A stretch of 64,000 nt of DNA from Eggerthia catenaformis OT 569 = DSM 20559 (GTDB lineage: Bacteria; Bacillota_I; Bacilli_A; Erysipelotrichales; Coprobacillaceae). Of the stretch, positions 26,986-35,718 are shown one piece after another. Made by a program: the position numbers and the translations under genes. The notes under the pieces were generated by a model. That model had not been told where the DNA came from, ran no database searches, and saw only the letters and a program-made list of their open reading frames with translations. Each line of letters opens with the position of its first letter. Position 1 is the stretch's first letter. The DNA lies in assembly GCF_000340375.1 (NCBI RefSeq), contig NZ_KB446647.1, positions 384,166 through 448,165 of the forward strand. The letters are read 5' to 3'.

Positions 26986-28287
26986 TTATGCTTTTACCTC
27001 AGCAAATCCTAAGTCATTTCCTTCATTAAAATTACGAGCATTTTCCATTGTAACAACTGCAATAGCCTGTAAAGCTTCTCTTGTAAAGAAAGCCTGATGT
27101 GAAGTTAAGACTAAATTAGGGAACATTTGTAAACGAGCTGTAATAGAACTATGAAGTGCTTCATCAGATCTATCAGTATAGACATTCTCATCTTCTCCTT
27201 CATAAACATCTAAAGCTACTGCATGGAACTTATCAGCTCTTAAGCCGGCAATTAATGCTTCTGCATCAATTAATGGACCACGTGCTGTATTAACCAGCAT
27301 AACATTATTTTTCATCTTAGAAATAGCTTCACTATCAATTAAATGATAAGTTCCACCTTCTCCCATAATTAATGGTGCATGTAAAGAAATAAGATCAGCT
27401 TTTTCTAGTAATTCATCTTTGCTTACATAAGTTAATAAACCTTCATCAACTAAAGACTGATTAGGATAAGCATCCCATCCAATAACAGTCATGCCATATC
27501 CCTTAGCAATTCTAGCAAAGCACTGACCAATCTTACCGGTCCCCATAACACCACAAACCTTATTATGTAAGTCTAAGCCAAGCAACCCAGATAAAGCAAA
27601 GTTATTATCTCTTACTTTATTATAAGCTTTTCCAAGTCTTCTGTTTGCTTCCTGAATAATTGCCATTGCATGTTCAGCTACTGCATATGGAGAATAAGCA
27701 GGTACACGAGCCACTTTAATATTGCATTCCTTAGCAGCCTGTAAATCAACATTATTAAATCCGGCACAGCGTAATAAGATCAACTTAACCCCGCCTCTTG
27801 CTAATTCCTCTACAACACTTCTAGGTGCTTCATCATTTACAAAGATACATACGGCATCATATCCTTTAGCTAATGAAGCTGTTTCTGGAGTTAATCTTAC
27901 TGTAAAATATCTAATATCTGAATTATATGTGCCAGGACCTTTATCCTTTACTAATTCACTAAAGAATGTACGATCATAATCCTTTGTTCCAAAGAAAGCA
28001 ATCTTTAATATCTTTGTAGGAGCTTTCTCAGCAAATTCTCCTTTTAGTAATTCTTCTACTTTTACAATTGCTTCTTCTTCATCAGCACCTTCAGCTGTTA
28101 CAATAAGTGTATCACCTTTCTGAGCCCCCAAAGCTAAAATTTGTAATACATTATTACCGGCAGCAGTCTTATCACCTAATTTGATAGAAACTGCACTCCT
28201 AAAATTAACACATAAATTGGCTAGTAAACCGGCTGGACGTGCATGAATCCCCATTTGATTCTCAACAACATAACTAATTTCTTTCAT
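26986..28287 (-). CDS. HPr-domain / D-lactate dehydrogenase (LdhA-type) fusion
   Basis: A single protein of 433 residues. Residues 1-85 are a complete HPr phosphocarrier fold: GIHARPAG with the phosphorylatable His15, and the NNVLQILALGAQKGD helix region, where regulatory Ser46 is replaced by Asn46. Residues 93-433 are a D-lactate dehydrogenase very like E. coli LdhA: CIFVNDEAPR, LRCAGFNNVDL, VPAYSPYAVAEHAM, the NAD motif GTGKIG, NTARGPLIDAEALI, ALDVYEGE and the catalytic His in TSHQAFFTREAL. The family reduces pyruvate to D-lactate with NADH. PTS phosphorylation at His15 may regulate it (inference). Confidence 0.93.
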   Translation of the reverse strand: MKEISYVVENQMGIHARPAGLLANLCVNFRSAVSIKLGDKTAAGNNVLQILALGAQKGDTLIVTAEGADEEEAIVKVEELLKGEFAEKAPTKILKIAFFGTKDYDRTFFSELVKDKGPGTYNSDIRYFTVRLTPETASLAKGYDAVCIFVNDEAPRSVVEELARGGVKLILLRCAGFNNVDLQAAKECNIKVARVPAYSPYAVAEHAMAIIQEANRRLGKAYNKVRDNNFALSGLLGLDLHNKVCGVMGTGKIGQCFARIAKGYGMTVIGWDAYPNQSLVDEGLLTYVSKDELLEKADLISLHAPLIMGEGGTYHLIDSEAISKMKNNVMLVNTARGPLIDAEALIAGLRADKFHAVALDVYEGEDENVYTDRSDEALHSSITARLQMFPNLVLTSHQAFFTREALQAIAVVTMENARNFNEGNDLGFAEVKA

Positions 28288-28312
28288 TTCTAATCATTCC
28301 TCCTCATTTATA

Positions 28313-28341
28313 ATTATAGTCTATCACAAAATCACTGAATA
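28313..28341 (-). promoter_or_regulatory. promoter of the HPr-LdhA gene
   Basis: Minus-strand TATTCA (28341-28336), 17-bp spacer, TATAAT (28318-28313), 25 nt upstream of the start codon. The -35 is weak. No clear cre or Rex site is seen. Confidence 0.5.
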
Positions 28342-28375
28342 TATGTAAAAATATGATTGTTTTCTAAAAAATTAT

Positions 28376-29455
28376 TTAATCTATAACCGTCAATTCTTTA
28401 GGATAAGAATTTAAAACCCGGCAGCCATCTCTTGTAACCATCACAAGATCTTCAATTCTTACACCAAATTCACCTTTAATATAAATTCCTGGTTCAATAG
28501 AAAAAATCATACCTTCTTTAGCAATAATCTCAGAAGAGCCGGATACTTCTCCTGCTTCATGACATAATCGTCCAATAAAATGACCAAGTCTATGATTAAA
28601 TTCAGCACCATATCCGCCCTCAGTAATAATATCTCTTGCTATCTGATCAATATCTTTTAATTTTATTCCCGGTCTAACAGCAGCTTCTGCTGCTGTTTGT
28701 GCTTTTAAAACAAGCTCATAAACTTCTCTTTGCTTATCGGATACTTCTTTATAAAAGAATGTTCTTGTCATATCAGAACAATATCCTTTATAAATACAGC
28801 CCATATCTACAATAATAGAATCTCCTGCTTTTAAATGTGTATCATCTCCTATATGATGAGGATCAGCTCCATTCTTGCCATATCCAAATATCGGCTCAAA
28901 AGAATGACCGGAAGCTCCCATTGATAGATAAGTATCAAGCAAAAGAGGCTCCATTTCTTTTTCTGAATAATTTAGTGATAAACAATGCTTCATCTGATCC
29001 ATAGCCTTATCATTAATTTTTGATGACTGAATCATTAATTTCTGCTCTTCATGATCCTTTATTCCTCTTACTTCATCAAGTATATAACTACCAACAATAA
29101 AATGTGATAATTGACAAGTATTCATTAATGGAATCAGCCATCTTGCCGGCATATTCTTGTCTACACCAATTAACTTTCCTTCTTTAATAAAATCAGCAAT
29201 CATTCCTAAAGAATCATCTGTATCACTAAACCATTCAATTGATAGATCTAAATCTTCTTTTAGATAAAACAGTTTGTTTAAAAAAAGTTTGTGATGATGA
29301 TTTTTAGCAAGAACCATCATATAGGTTCTTTCATGAGGGTCATTATAATAATCTAATAAATAATCAATAGAAGCAGGATCTGTGATTAATAAATAATCAC
29401 AGCCTGACTTTATCATTTTATCAGTGATTTTTTCTATTCTATTCCTGTGAAGCAT
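28376..29455 (-). CDS. M24-family Xaa-Pro aminopeptidase/dipeptidase
   Basis: A metalloaminopeptidase of 359 residues. A creatinase-like N-terminal domain (1-125) is followed by the pita-bread domain with metal ligands D217, D228, H292, E321 and E335. The usual HGxGHGxG motif is HRLGHFIGRLCHEAG, slightly divergent but with the ligand His kept. It probably trims N-terminal residues before proline. The ATG overlaps aspS by 17 nt with AGAGG upstream, so it is the third gene of an hisS-aspS operon. Confidence 0.88.
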   Translation of the reverse strand: MLHRNRIEKITDKMIKSGCDYLLITDPASIDYLLDYYNDPHERTYMMVLAKNHHHKLFLNKLFYLKEDLDLSIEWFSDTDDSLGMIADFIKEGKLIGVDKNMPARWLIPLMNTCQLSHFIVGSYILDEVRGIKDHEEQKLMIQSSKINDKAMDQMKHCLSLNYSEKEMEPLLLDTYLSMGASGHSFEPIFGYGKNGADPHHIGDDTHLKAGDSIIVDMGCIYKGYCSDMTRTFFYKEVSDKQREVYELVLKAQTAAEAAVRPGIKLKDIDQIARDIITEGGYGAEFNHRLGHFIGRLCHEAGEVSGSSEIIAKEGMIFSIEPGIYIKGEFGVRIEDLVMVTRDGCRVLNSYPKELTVID

Positions 29456-31199
29456 TATCTTTTACCTCTATTCCCAGCTCATCCAGCTGTTTTACATAAA
29501 CAGTGCCGGGTGCATCCGTTACAGGATCAGACGCACTGGTATTCTTAGGAAAAGCAATAACATCTCTTAATGAATCACTTTCAGTGAGAATCATAACAAT
29601 ACGATCAAGTCCTAAAGCAAAGCCGCCATGAGGAGGAGCACCATATTGGAATGCATCAACAAACCATCCAAACTGACTTCTGATAGCTTCTTTAGTAAAT
29701 CCTAATGCATTGAAAGCACGTTCCTGCAGCTTTTCATCATATATTCTCTGACTTCCTCCGCCAAGTTCAAAACCATTTAAAACAATATCATATGCATCAG
29801 CAAGACAATGTGCCGGATCTGTATCAATCTTATCTAAATCTGATTCTCTTGGTCTTGTGAATGGATGATGCATAGCATAGTATCGCCCTTCTTCTTCATC
29901 ATATTCAAACATTGGAAAATCAATAACCCATAAGAAATCAAATGTAGAAGGATCATACAAATGCAATTCCTTACCTAAATAATTTCTAATTGCTGATAAT
30001 GCATTGCAGACAATCATATAATGAGAATCCGCTGCAAATAACAGTAAATCACCATTATGAGCATCCATTACCTTTAATAAAGTTTCACTTTGCTGATCAT
30101 CAAAAAATTTAGCAATCGGACCCTGAATACCTTCTTCATTCACTTTTAACCAAGATAATCCTTTTGCTTTATACTTCTTAGCTATCTCAGTTAATGCATC
30201 TATTTTCTTTCTAGAAAAATAGTCTGCTTTATTTCTCACATTTATTCCTTTGACATATCCATTAGTTTCTAAAACATTCTTGAATACTGCAAAATCGACA
30301 TCTTTAACTGTTTCATTCAAATTAACAAGTTTTAAGTCAAAGCGTGTATCCGGCTTATCAGTTCCATATGTTTCCATAGCATCATGCCATGTTAAGCGAC
30401 GCAATGGTAGAGTAATATCAATGTTTTTTACATCTTTCATTATCTTTGCAGCTAATCTCTCGCCAAGAGAAAGAATCTGATCAGTTGACATAAATGACAT
30501 CTCAACATCTACCTGTGTGAATTCAGGCTGTCTGTCTGCACGTAAATCTTCATCTCTAAAACATCGGGCAATCTGATAATATTTTTCAAATCCTGAAATC
30601 ATTAATAACTGCTTAAAAAGCTGAGGAGATTGAGGAAGAGCATAAAATTTACCACGATGAACTCTTGATGGAACCAAGAAATCTCTTGCTCCTTCCGGTG
30701 TTGATCTATTTAAGTACGGTGTTTCTATCTCAATAAAATCTTCATTATCCAAGAATTCATGAATTGCCTTAACAATCTTTGCACGAGTTATTATTTTATT
30801 CTGTAAAACAGGTCTTCTTAAATCAAGATATCGATACTTTAATCTTGTCTCTTCGCTAGCATCTGTTTCATCAGCAATGATAATAGGAGGAATTTTAGCT
30901 GTATTAATAACTTTAAAAGATTCTGCATTGATTTCAATGTCCCCTGTTGGCATTTTAGGATTCTTGGAGCTTCTTTCAGCAACTTCCCCTTTTATTTGTA
31001 AAATATACTCATTTTTAACATCTTTTAAGCTCTCAGCAAATTGATCATTAAAAACAATCTGAGTCATGCCATAACGATCTCTTAAGTCTATAAATACAAT
31101 AGCTCCCATATTTCTTTTTTTAGCGACCCATCCTATTAATGTAACCTTCTTGCCGACATCCGTTAATCTCAATTCTCCATTATTATGCGTTCTTTCCAT
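29439..31199 (-). CDS. aspS: aspartyl-tRNA synthetase
   Basis: A class II synthetase of 586 residues with bacterial architecture: N-terminal OB fold (15-105), motif 2 FRDEDLRADRQPEFTQ, the bacterial GAD insertion and motif 3 GGFALGLDRIVM. The start has AGGAG overlapping the hisS stop, so the two are coupled. Whether it is Asp-specific or also charges tRNA-Asn cannot be told here; no gatCAB is present in the window. Confidence 0.96.
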   Translation of the reverse strand: MERTHNNGELRLTDVGKKVTLIGWVAKKRNMGAIVFIDLRDRYGMTQIVFNDQFAESLKDVKNEYILQIKGEVAERSSKNPKMPTGDIEINAESFKVINTAKIPPIIIADETDASEETRLKYRYLDLRRPVLQNKIITRAKIVKAIHEFLDNEDFIEIETPYLNRSTPEGARDFLVPSRVHRGKFYALPQSPQLFKQLLMISGFEKYYQIARCFRDEDLRADRQPEFTQVDVEMSFMSTDQILSLGERLAAKIMKDVKNIDITLPLRRLTWHDAMETYGTDKPDTRFDLKLVNLNETVKDVDFAVFKNVLETNGYVKGINVRNKADYFSRKKIDALTEIAKKYKAKGLSWLKVNEEGIQGPIAKFFDDQQSETLLKVMDAHNGDLLLFAADSHYMIVCNALSAIRNYLGKELHLYDPSTFDFLWVIDFPMFEYDEEEGRYYAMHHPFTRPRESDLDKIDTDPAHCLADAYDIVLNGFELGGGSQRIYDEKLQERAFNALGFTKEAIRSQFGWFVDAFQYGAPPHGGFALGLDRIVMILTESDSLRDVIAFPKNTSASDPVTDAPGTVYVKQLDELGIEVKDNASQE

Positions 31200-31200
31200 T

Positions 31201-32469
31201 TTATCTTACTCCTAATTTACTATCTAAAAAATCAATAATTTCTTCTACTTTTATTTGTTTTTGTTCCTTTGTTATATTATCCTTTACAGTAATTGTTTCA
31301 TTTTCTACTTCATCTTCACCAATAATAAATGAGAAGCGGGCAACAAAACGATCAGCAGATTTAAATTGTCCTTTTAATCCTCGATCAGCAAAATCCATAT
31401 CTGCACAATAGCCATTTGCTCGTAAAGCCGCCATCAGCTGCATAGAATAATCTTTTGACTCTTCTCCCAAAGGCATAACATAAACATCTATATGCTGACT
31501 CTCTAAATGATTATTGTTCATTGCAATGATCAGTCTTTCCATACCAAATGCAAATCCGACACCGGGAGTAGCAGGTCCTCCCAGTTCTTCTACTAAGCCA
31601 TTATAACGACCACCGCCACCGATAGTACTTCCGGCACCAAGCACGGAAGCGTCAGATATAAGTTCAAATATCGTATGTGAATAATAGTCAAGTCCTCTAA
31701 CCATATTAGGGTCTATTACATATTTGACTTCCAAAGCATCTAATAATTCACACACTTTATCAAAATGTGCTTTTGCTGTTTCTGTCAGATAGTCAATTGT
31801 ACATGGTGCACTTTTCATAGCAGGATGATCCTTATCAGTCTTGCAATCAAGAATACGTAAAGGATTCTTCTCAAATCGTGTATTACAGTCATAACATAAT
31901 TCCTTTAGATGAGGTCTAAAATGGTCTTTCAAAGCTTCTCTATATGCATCTCTTGATGCTTCATCACCTAATGAGTTAATATGTAGTGTAACATCTCTAA
32001 TATTTAATGCCTGAACAATATTTAATGCCATCATCATACATTCTACATCAACATACGGTGATTCAATACCAAGCATTTCTACTCCAAACTGATGAAACTG
32101 TCTTTGCCGTCCGCTTTGCGGTCTTTCGTATCTGAACATTGGTCCCATATAAAAAACTTTCTGAAGCTTTTCAGGTAAGGCGTACATCTTATTTTCCACA
32201 TAACTCCTAGCTATGCCGGCTGTTCCTTCAGGTCTTAAAGTTATACTTCTTCCCTTTTTATCTTCAAAAGAATACATTTCTTTGGAAACAACATCTGTAG
32301 TATCACCAACCGCCCTGTTAAATAGTTCTGTATGTTCAAAAATTGGTGTTCTCATCTCTTTTACATTATAATTTTCAGCAATTGTACGTAAAATATTCTC
32401 CAATCCGATCCATCCATCAATCTTATCCGGAAGAATATCTACAGTTCCTCTTGGTGCAATATATTTCAT
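31201..32469 (-). CDS. hisS: histidyl-tRNA synthetase
   Basis: A class II synthetase of 422 residues. Motif 1 region PIFEHTELFNRAVGDTTDVV, motif 2 RYERPQSGRQRQFHQFGVE and the histidine-specific LVRGLDYYSHTIFE (as MVRGLDYYSH). The ATG at 32469 is 6 nt after AGGAGG; an in-frame ATG at 32520 lies inside the riboswitch terminator and is rejected. It heads an hisS-aspS-M24 peptidase operon preceded by a T-box whose specifier is Asp. Confidence 0.96.
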   Translation of the reverse strand: MKYIAPRGTVDILPDKIDGWIGLENILRTIAENYNVKEMRTPIFEHTELFNRAVGDTTDVVSKEMYSFEDKKGRSITLRPEGTAGIARSYVENKMYALPEKLQKVFYMGPMFRYERPQSGRQRQFHQFGVEMLGIESPYVDVECMMMALNIVQALNIRDVTLHINSLGDEASRDAYREALKDHFRPHLKELCYDCNTRFEKNPLRILDCKTDKDHPAMKSAPCTIDYLTETAKAHFDKVCELLDALEVKYVIDPNMVRGLDYYSHTIFELISDASVLGAGSTIGGGGRYNGLVEELGGPATPGVGFAFGMERLIIAMNNNHLESQHIDVYVMPLGEESKDYSMQLMAALRANGYCADMDFADRGLKGQFKSADRFVARFSFIIGEDEVENETITVKDNITKEQKQIKVEEIIDFLDSKLGVR

Positions 32470-32492
32470 ATACTTCCTCCTTATTTTTAAAT

Positions 32493-32700
32493 AAAAAAAG
32501 ACATCCTCTAAGGACGTCATTCACGCGGTACCACCTTAGTTTGTATTTTTCAATACACACTTTATTCTCTTAACGCGAGATAACGTGCTTGTTTAGAGCA
32601 TTCTCCAAAGTGTCCCATAGTATTTCTATCATTATTTCCACCAGCCATAATGTCTCTATAAAAGATTTACTATTTAATCTTTTTCACTGAATATGATGTG
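32493..32700 (-). ncRNA. T-box riboswitch, Asp specifier GAC (hisS-aspS leader)
   Basis: The core GGTGGTACCGCG (about 32535-32524) is followed by a terminator with stem GACGTCCT / AGGATGTC (32518-32500) and seven T residues. Upstream are AGAGACA, GGTGGAAATAATG and GGGACACTTTGGAG. The triplet before ACUUUGGAG is GAC (32614-32612), aspartate. The operon starts with hisS, yet the codon is Asp, as described for other Firmicutes hisS-aspS operons. A CAC (His) overlaps two bases downstream. Confidence 0.93.
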
Positions 32701-32729
32701 ATTATAAATCAAAATACGAAATATTTCAA
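32701..32729 (-). promoter_or_regulatory. promoter of the hisS-aspS T-box leader
   Basis: Minus-strand TTGAAA (32729-32724), exact 17-bp spacer, TATAAT (32706-32701), just after the rsh terminator. Confidence 0.8.
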
Positions 32730-32735
32730 GCTATA

Positions 32736-32762
32736 AAAGAGAGTTAATGAATAACTCTCTTT
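32736..32762 (-). terminator. terminator after rsh
   Basis: An 11-bp stem AAAGAGAGTTA / TAACTCTCTTT with a 5-nt loop overlaps the rsh 3' end, followed by TTATAG on the minus strand. Confidence 0.7.
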
Positions 32763-34960
32763 ACATTTGATATTCCTTGAATCTTATTTAAATTATCAAT
32801 CGTTACTTGAAGTATTTCAGCATTTTCAACAGATACACTTACCTTAATATCTGCATCCAGATCATTAACAGAGGCATTAATATTTAAAATACTAACATTA
32901 CTTGTTCCAAGTATTGTTACAACATCATTTAATAAATTAGGCCTATCCAATCCCAGTATCTGTAAATCAACAGTATAACGCTTATTATCAAGATTTGTAT
33001 AATCCCAATAGACATCTATCAGTCTAGCCGGATCAGCATTCACTATATTGGGACAATCAATACGATGAACTTTAATTCCCTGTCCTTTAGATACAAAGCC
33101 TGCCACCTGATCACCCGGTATTGGTGAACAGCATTTAGAAATGGACATTTTTAATCCTGAAACATTCTTTACGCTTATGCCAATACTCTTTTTCTTATTC
33201 TGATGAGCAATCGCATTATTATTTTTCTTTAACATTTTTGATAGATTATCAAAAATACTTTTCTTTTGAGGAATAACCTTGTCAAGCAAAGCAGATGGTG
33301 TCGCTGATTTCTTACCGATAACCATCAGAATCTCATCAAAATTTTTAACTCCTAAAGTATTAAAGAACGGTTTATAAACTTCACTATCTAAGTAAACTTT
33401 TTCATCAAGACTGCGTCTTGTCACTTCCGCCTTCAAAATACGATATCCTTCTTCAATAATTTCCTTATTGTTTTCATTTTCTTTTTTAGTAAGATAAGCT
33501 TTAATCTTATTTCTAGCACTTCCTGTACGGACAAACTTCAGCCAGTCTTCACTAGGATGTGCATTATTCTGAGTCAGAATCTTACAGACATCTCCTGTTT
33601 TCAGTTTTGTATCAATAGGCACCATGACATTATTAACAATTGCTCCGGTAGCATGATGTCCTACTTCAGTATGAATGCGGTAAGCAAAATCAATTGGTGT
33701 AGATCCATTAGGAAGTTCTACTATTTTGCCCTGCGGAGTTAAAATATAAACATTAGCTTCAAAGATATCTCTTTTTAAAGTGTCATAGTATTCCTGAGCT
33801 TTTTCATCCTTAACCTCATCAGAAATAGTAATAAAATCAGAAAGCCATTGTAACTTCTCGCCAATTTCTCTTTGTTCTTCTTTAGCTGAATACTTACTGC
33901 CTTCTTTATAACGCCAGTGAGAGGCAACACCTCTTTCAGCAAGTTCATCCATCTCCTCAGTACGTATCTGTATTTCAAAGATCTGTCCGCCTTCACCAAT
34001 AACTGCGGTATGCAAAGACTGGTACATATTAGGTTTAGGCATCGCAATATAATCTTTAAAACGTCCTGGCAATGGACGATATTTTTCATGAATAATACCC
34101 AATACTTCATAGCATTCCACTTTATTTTTCAAAATAATTCTTAAAGCATTTAAGTCATACAATTCATCAAATCTCTTATGCTTAATAACCATTTTCTTAT
34201 ATATAGAATAAATATGCTTTGCTCTTCCTTTAATACGATATTCAATATGATGTTCCTGTAATAGTTTTTCAACTGATTCACGCATATGATCAACAGCTTC
34301 TTTTCTTTCGCTTCTTTTCTGTTCCAGTAAATCAGCTATTTCTTTATAAGCTTTTGGATCTAAATAAGAAAGACATAAATCTTCTAATTCAATACGTATA
34401 TCATTTATACCTAATCTATGAGCAATAGGAGCATAGACTTCCAGTGTTTCACGAGAAATTCTCTGCTGCTTTTCAGAAGGCATAAACTGAAGAGTTCTCA
34501 TATTATGAAGCCTGTCAGCAAGCTTAATCAGAATCACACGAATATCCTTAGCCATCGCAATATAAATCTTACGATGATTTTCAGCATAAATTTCACTTTC
34601 TTCCATATAAGGCATCTTATTAATTTTAGTAACACCTTCTACTAAAGTTGTGATTTCTTCACCAAACCGTTCCACCATCTCATCATGAGGAACATTACAG
34701 TCTTCCATTACATCATGTAAGAAGCCGGCAGCTATAGTTTTAGGACCAGTCTGTAAGGTTGCAAGAATATAAGCCACCCAGATTAAATGAACAGTATAAG
34801 GTTCTCCGCTTCTTCTTTTCTGAGTCGCATGTTTTATCATAATAAAATCATAAGCGCCTCTCATTAGATCCAAATCATCTTTATTTGTGATATATTGTTT
34901 AGCAAGCATTAATACGTCTTCATAGCTTACCTGGTCATGTGCACCTTTAATAGTATCCAT
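32744..34960 (-). CDS. rsh: bifunctional (p)ppGpp synthetase/hydrolase, RelA/SpoT family
   Basis: A full-length RSH protein of 738 residues. The HD hydrolase domain has H44 and H82-D83 (GFLHDVMED) and KLADRLHNMRTL. The synthetase domain has YDLNALRI and the RFKD form of the RXKD loop, which marks enzymes with both activities. Then come TGS (ILTPQGKIVELPNGSTPIDFAY), a zinc-finger-like region with KCCSPIPGD, and a C-terminal ACT domain. The start has GGAGG. It lies between apt and hisS as in Bacillus relatives and integrates the starvation signals that the local T-boxes also sense. Confidence 0.96.
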   Translation of the reverse strand: MDTIKGAHDQVSYEDVLMLAKQYITNKDDLDLMRGAYDFIMIKHATQKRRSGEPYTVHLIWVAYILATLQTGPKTIAAGFLHDVMEDCNVPHDEMVERFGEEITTLVEGVTKINKMPYMEESEIYAENHRKIYIAMAKDIRVILIKLADRLHNMRTLQFMPSEKQQRISRETLEVYAPIAHRLGINDIRIELEDLCLSYLDPKAYKEIADLLEQKRSERKEAVDHMRESVEKLLQEHHIEYRIKGRAKHIYSIYKKMVIKHKRFDELYDLNALRIILKNKVECYEVLGIIHEKYRPLPGRFKDYIAMPKPNMYQSLHTAVIGEGGQIFEIQIRTEEMDELAERGVASHWRYKEGSKYSAKEEQREIGEKLQWLSDFITISDEVKDEKAQEYYDTLKRDIFEANVYILTPQGKIVELPNGSTPIDFAYRIHTEVGHHATGAIVNNVMVPIDTKLKTGDVCKILTQNNAHPSEDWLKFVRTGSARNKIKAYLTKKENENNKEIIEEGYRILKAEVTRRSLDEKVYLDSEVYKPFFNTLGVKNFDEILMVIGKKSATPSALLDKVIPQKKSIFDNLSKMLKKNNNAIAHQNKKKSIGISVKNVSGLKMSISKCCSPIPGDQVAGFVSKGQGIKVHRIDCPNIVNADPARLIDVYWDYTNLDNKRYTVDLQILGLDRPNLLNDVVTILGTSNVSILNINASVNDLDADIKVSVSVENAEILQVTIDNLNKIQGISNVKRVIH

Positions 34961-35092
34961 ATCTATAGCACCTCCTTTACATAATTTATTTATAACAAAT
35001 ATTATAATACTATTTAAAAAGAAATTCTATTTTACTACACTAAATAAATTTTTTGATGTTATACCTGAGGAATAATCTTAAGTCATTTAAGA

Positions 35093-35116
35093 AAAAAGAG
35101 ACAGGTGTCTCTTTTT
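35093..35116 (-). terminator. terminator after apt
   Basis: A 10-bp stem AAAAAGAGAC / GTCTCTTTTT with a tight AGGT loop, followed by TTCTT on the minus strand, overlapping the apt stop. Confidence 0.8.
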
Positions 35117-35627
35117 AATAAGTTAAAATAGAAAAAATGTCGTAGCCTTCTAAAAGATCTCTGCCATGTAAATCTAGCAATTCAATCACAAAAGCACAGC
35201 CAGCAACTTCTCCGCCCATTTCTTCAACAAGTTCAATTGCCGCTTTAACAGTTCCGCCGGTAGCAAGTAAATCATCTACCAGTAAAACTTTCTGTCCCGG
35301 TTTAATTGAATCTTTATGCATAAATATTTCATTTGAACCATATTCTAAATCATAAGTACGACTTACTGTTTCTCTAGGCAGCTTACCGGGTTTTCTGACA
35401 GGAGCAAAGCCGGCATTTAAGCTAATAGCCGTAGGACAGCCATACAAAAAGCCTCTAGCTTCAGGTCCAACAACAATATCAATATTTTTATTTTTCGCAA
35501 AGTCAGTAATCTGACGAATAGATTCAGCAAAAGCTTCTCCATCCTGTAGCATCGGCGTTACATCTCTGAATATAATTCCTTTCTGTGGGAAATCAGGAAT
35601 ATCTGCTACATATTTTTTTAAATCCAT
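35115..35627 (-). CDS. apt: adenine phosphoribosyltransferase
   Basis: Salvages adenine to AMP with PRPP. It has 170 residues from the chosen start. [16 protein letters not shown] opens the fold and [21 protein letters not shown] is the PRPP-binding loop. The ATG at 35627 is 7 nt after GGAGG; an upstream in-frame ATG (35654) would place the ribosome binding site inside the gene. It sits next to rsh, as in many Firmicutes. Confidence 0.97.
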   Translation of the reverse strand: MDLKKYVADIPDFPQKGIIFRDVTPMLQDGEAFAESIRQITDFAKNKNIDIVVGPEARGFLYGCPTAISLNAGFAPVRKPGKLPRETVSRTYDLEYGSNEIFMHKDSIKPGQKVLLVDDLLATGGTVKAAIELVEEMGGEVAGCAFVIELLDLHGRDLLEGYDIFSILTY

Positions 35628-35672
35628 AACGATTCCTCCTATAACATAAGTCATTATATCAAATTTTATTTA

Positions 35673-35713
35673 TAAAAAAAAGATATCTTTATAGGAAGTC
35701 TATAAAGATATCT
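35673..35713 (-). terminator. strong terminator after the GH13 gene
   Basis: A 14-bp stem AGATATCTTTATAG / CTATAAAGATATCT with a 5-nt loop, followed by eight T residues on the minus strand (35680-35673). Confidence 0.92.
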
Positions 35714-35718
35714 GTATT

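Noticed and set aside
26986-28287. HPr-LdhA fusion as two overlapping genes
   Set aside because: There is no stop or second ribosome binding site at the domain boundary; the frame is continuous and the linker is clean.
32470-32520. Upstream ATG extending hisS by 17 residues
   Set aside because: It lies inside the T-box terminator stem; the ATG at 32469 has an ideal AGGAGG.
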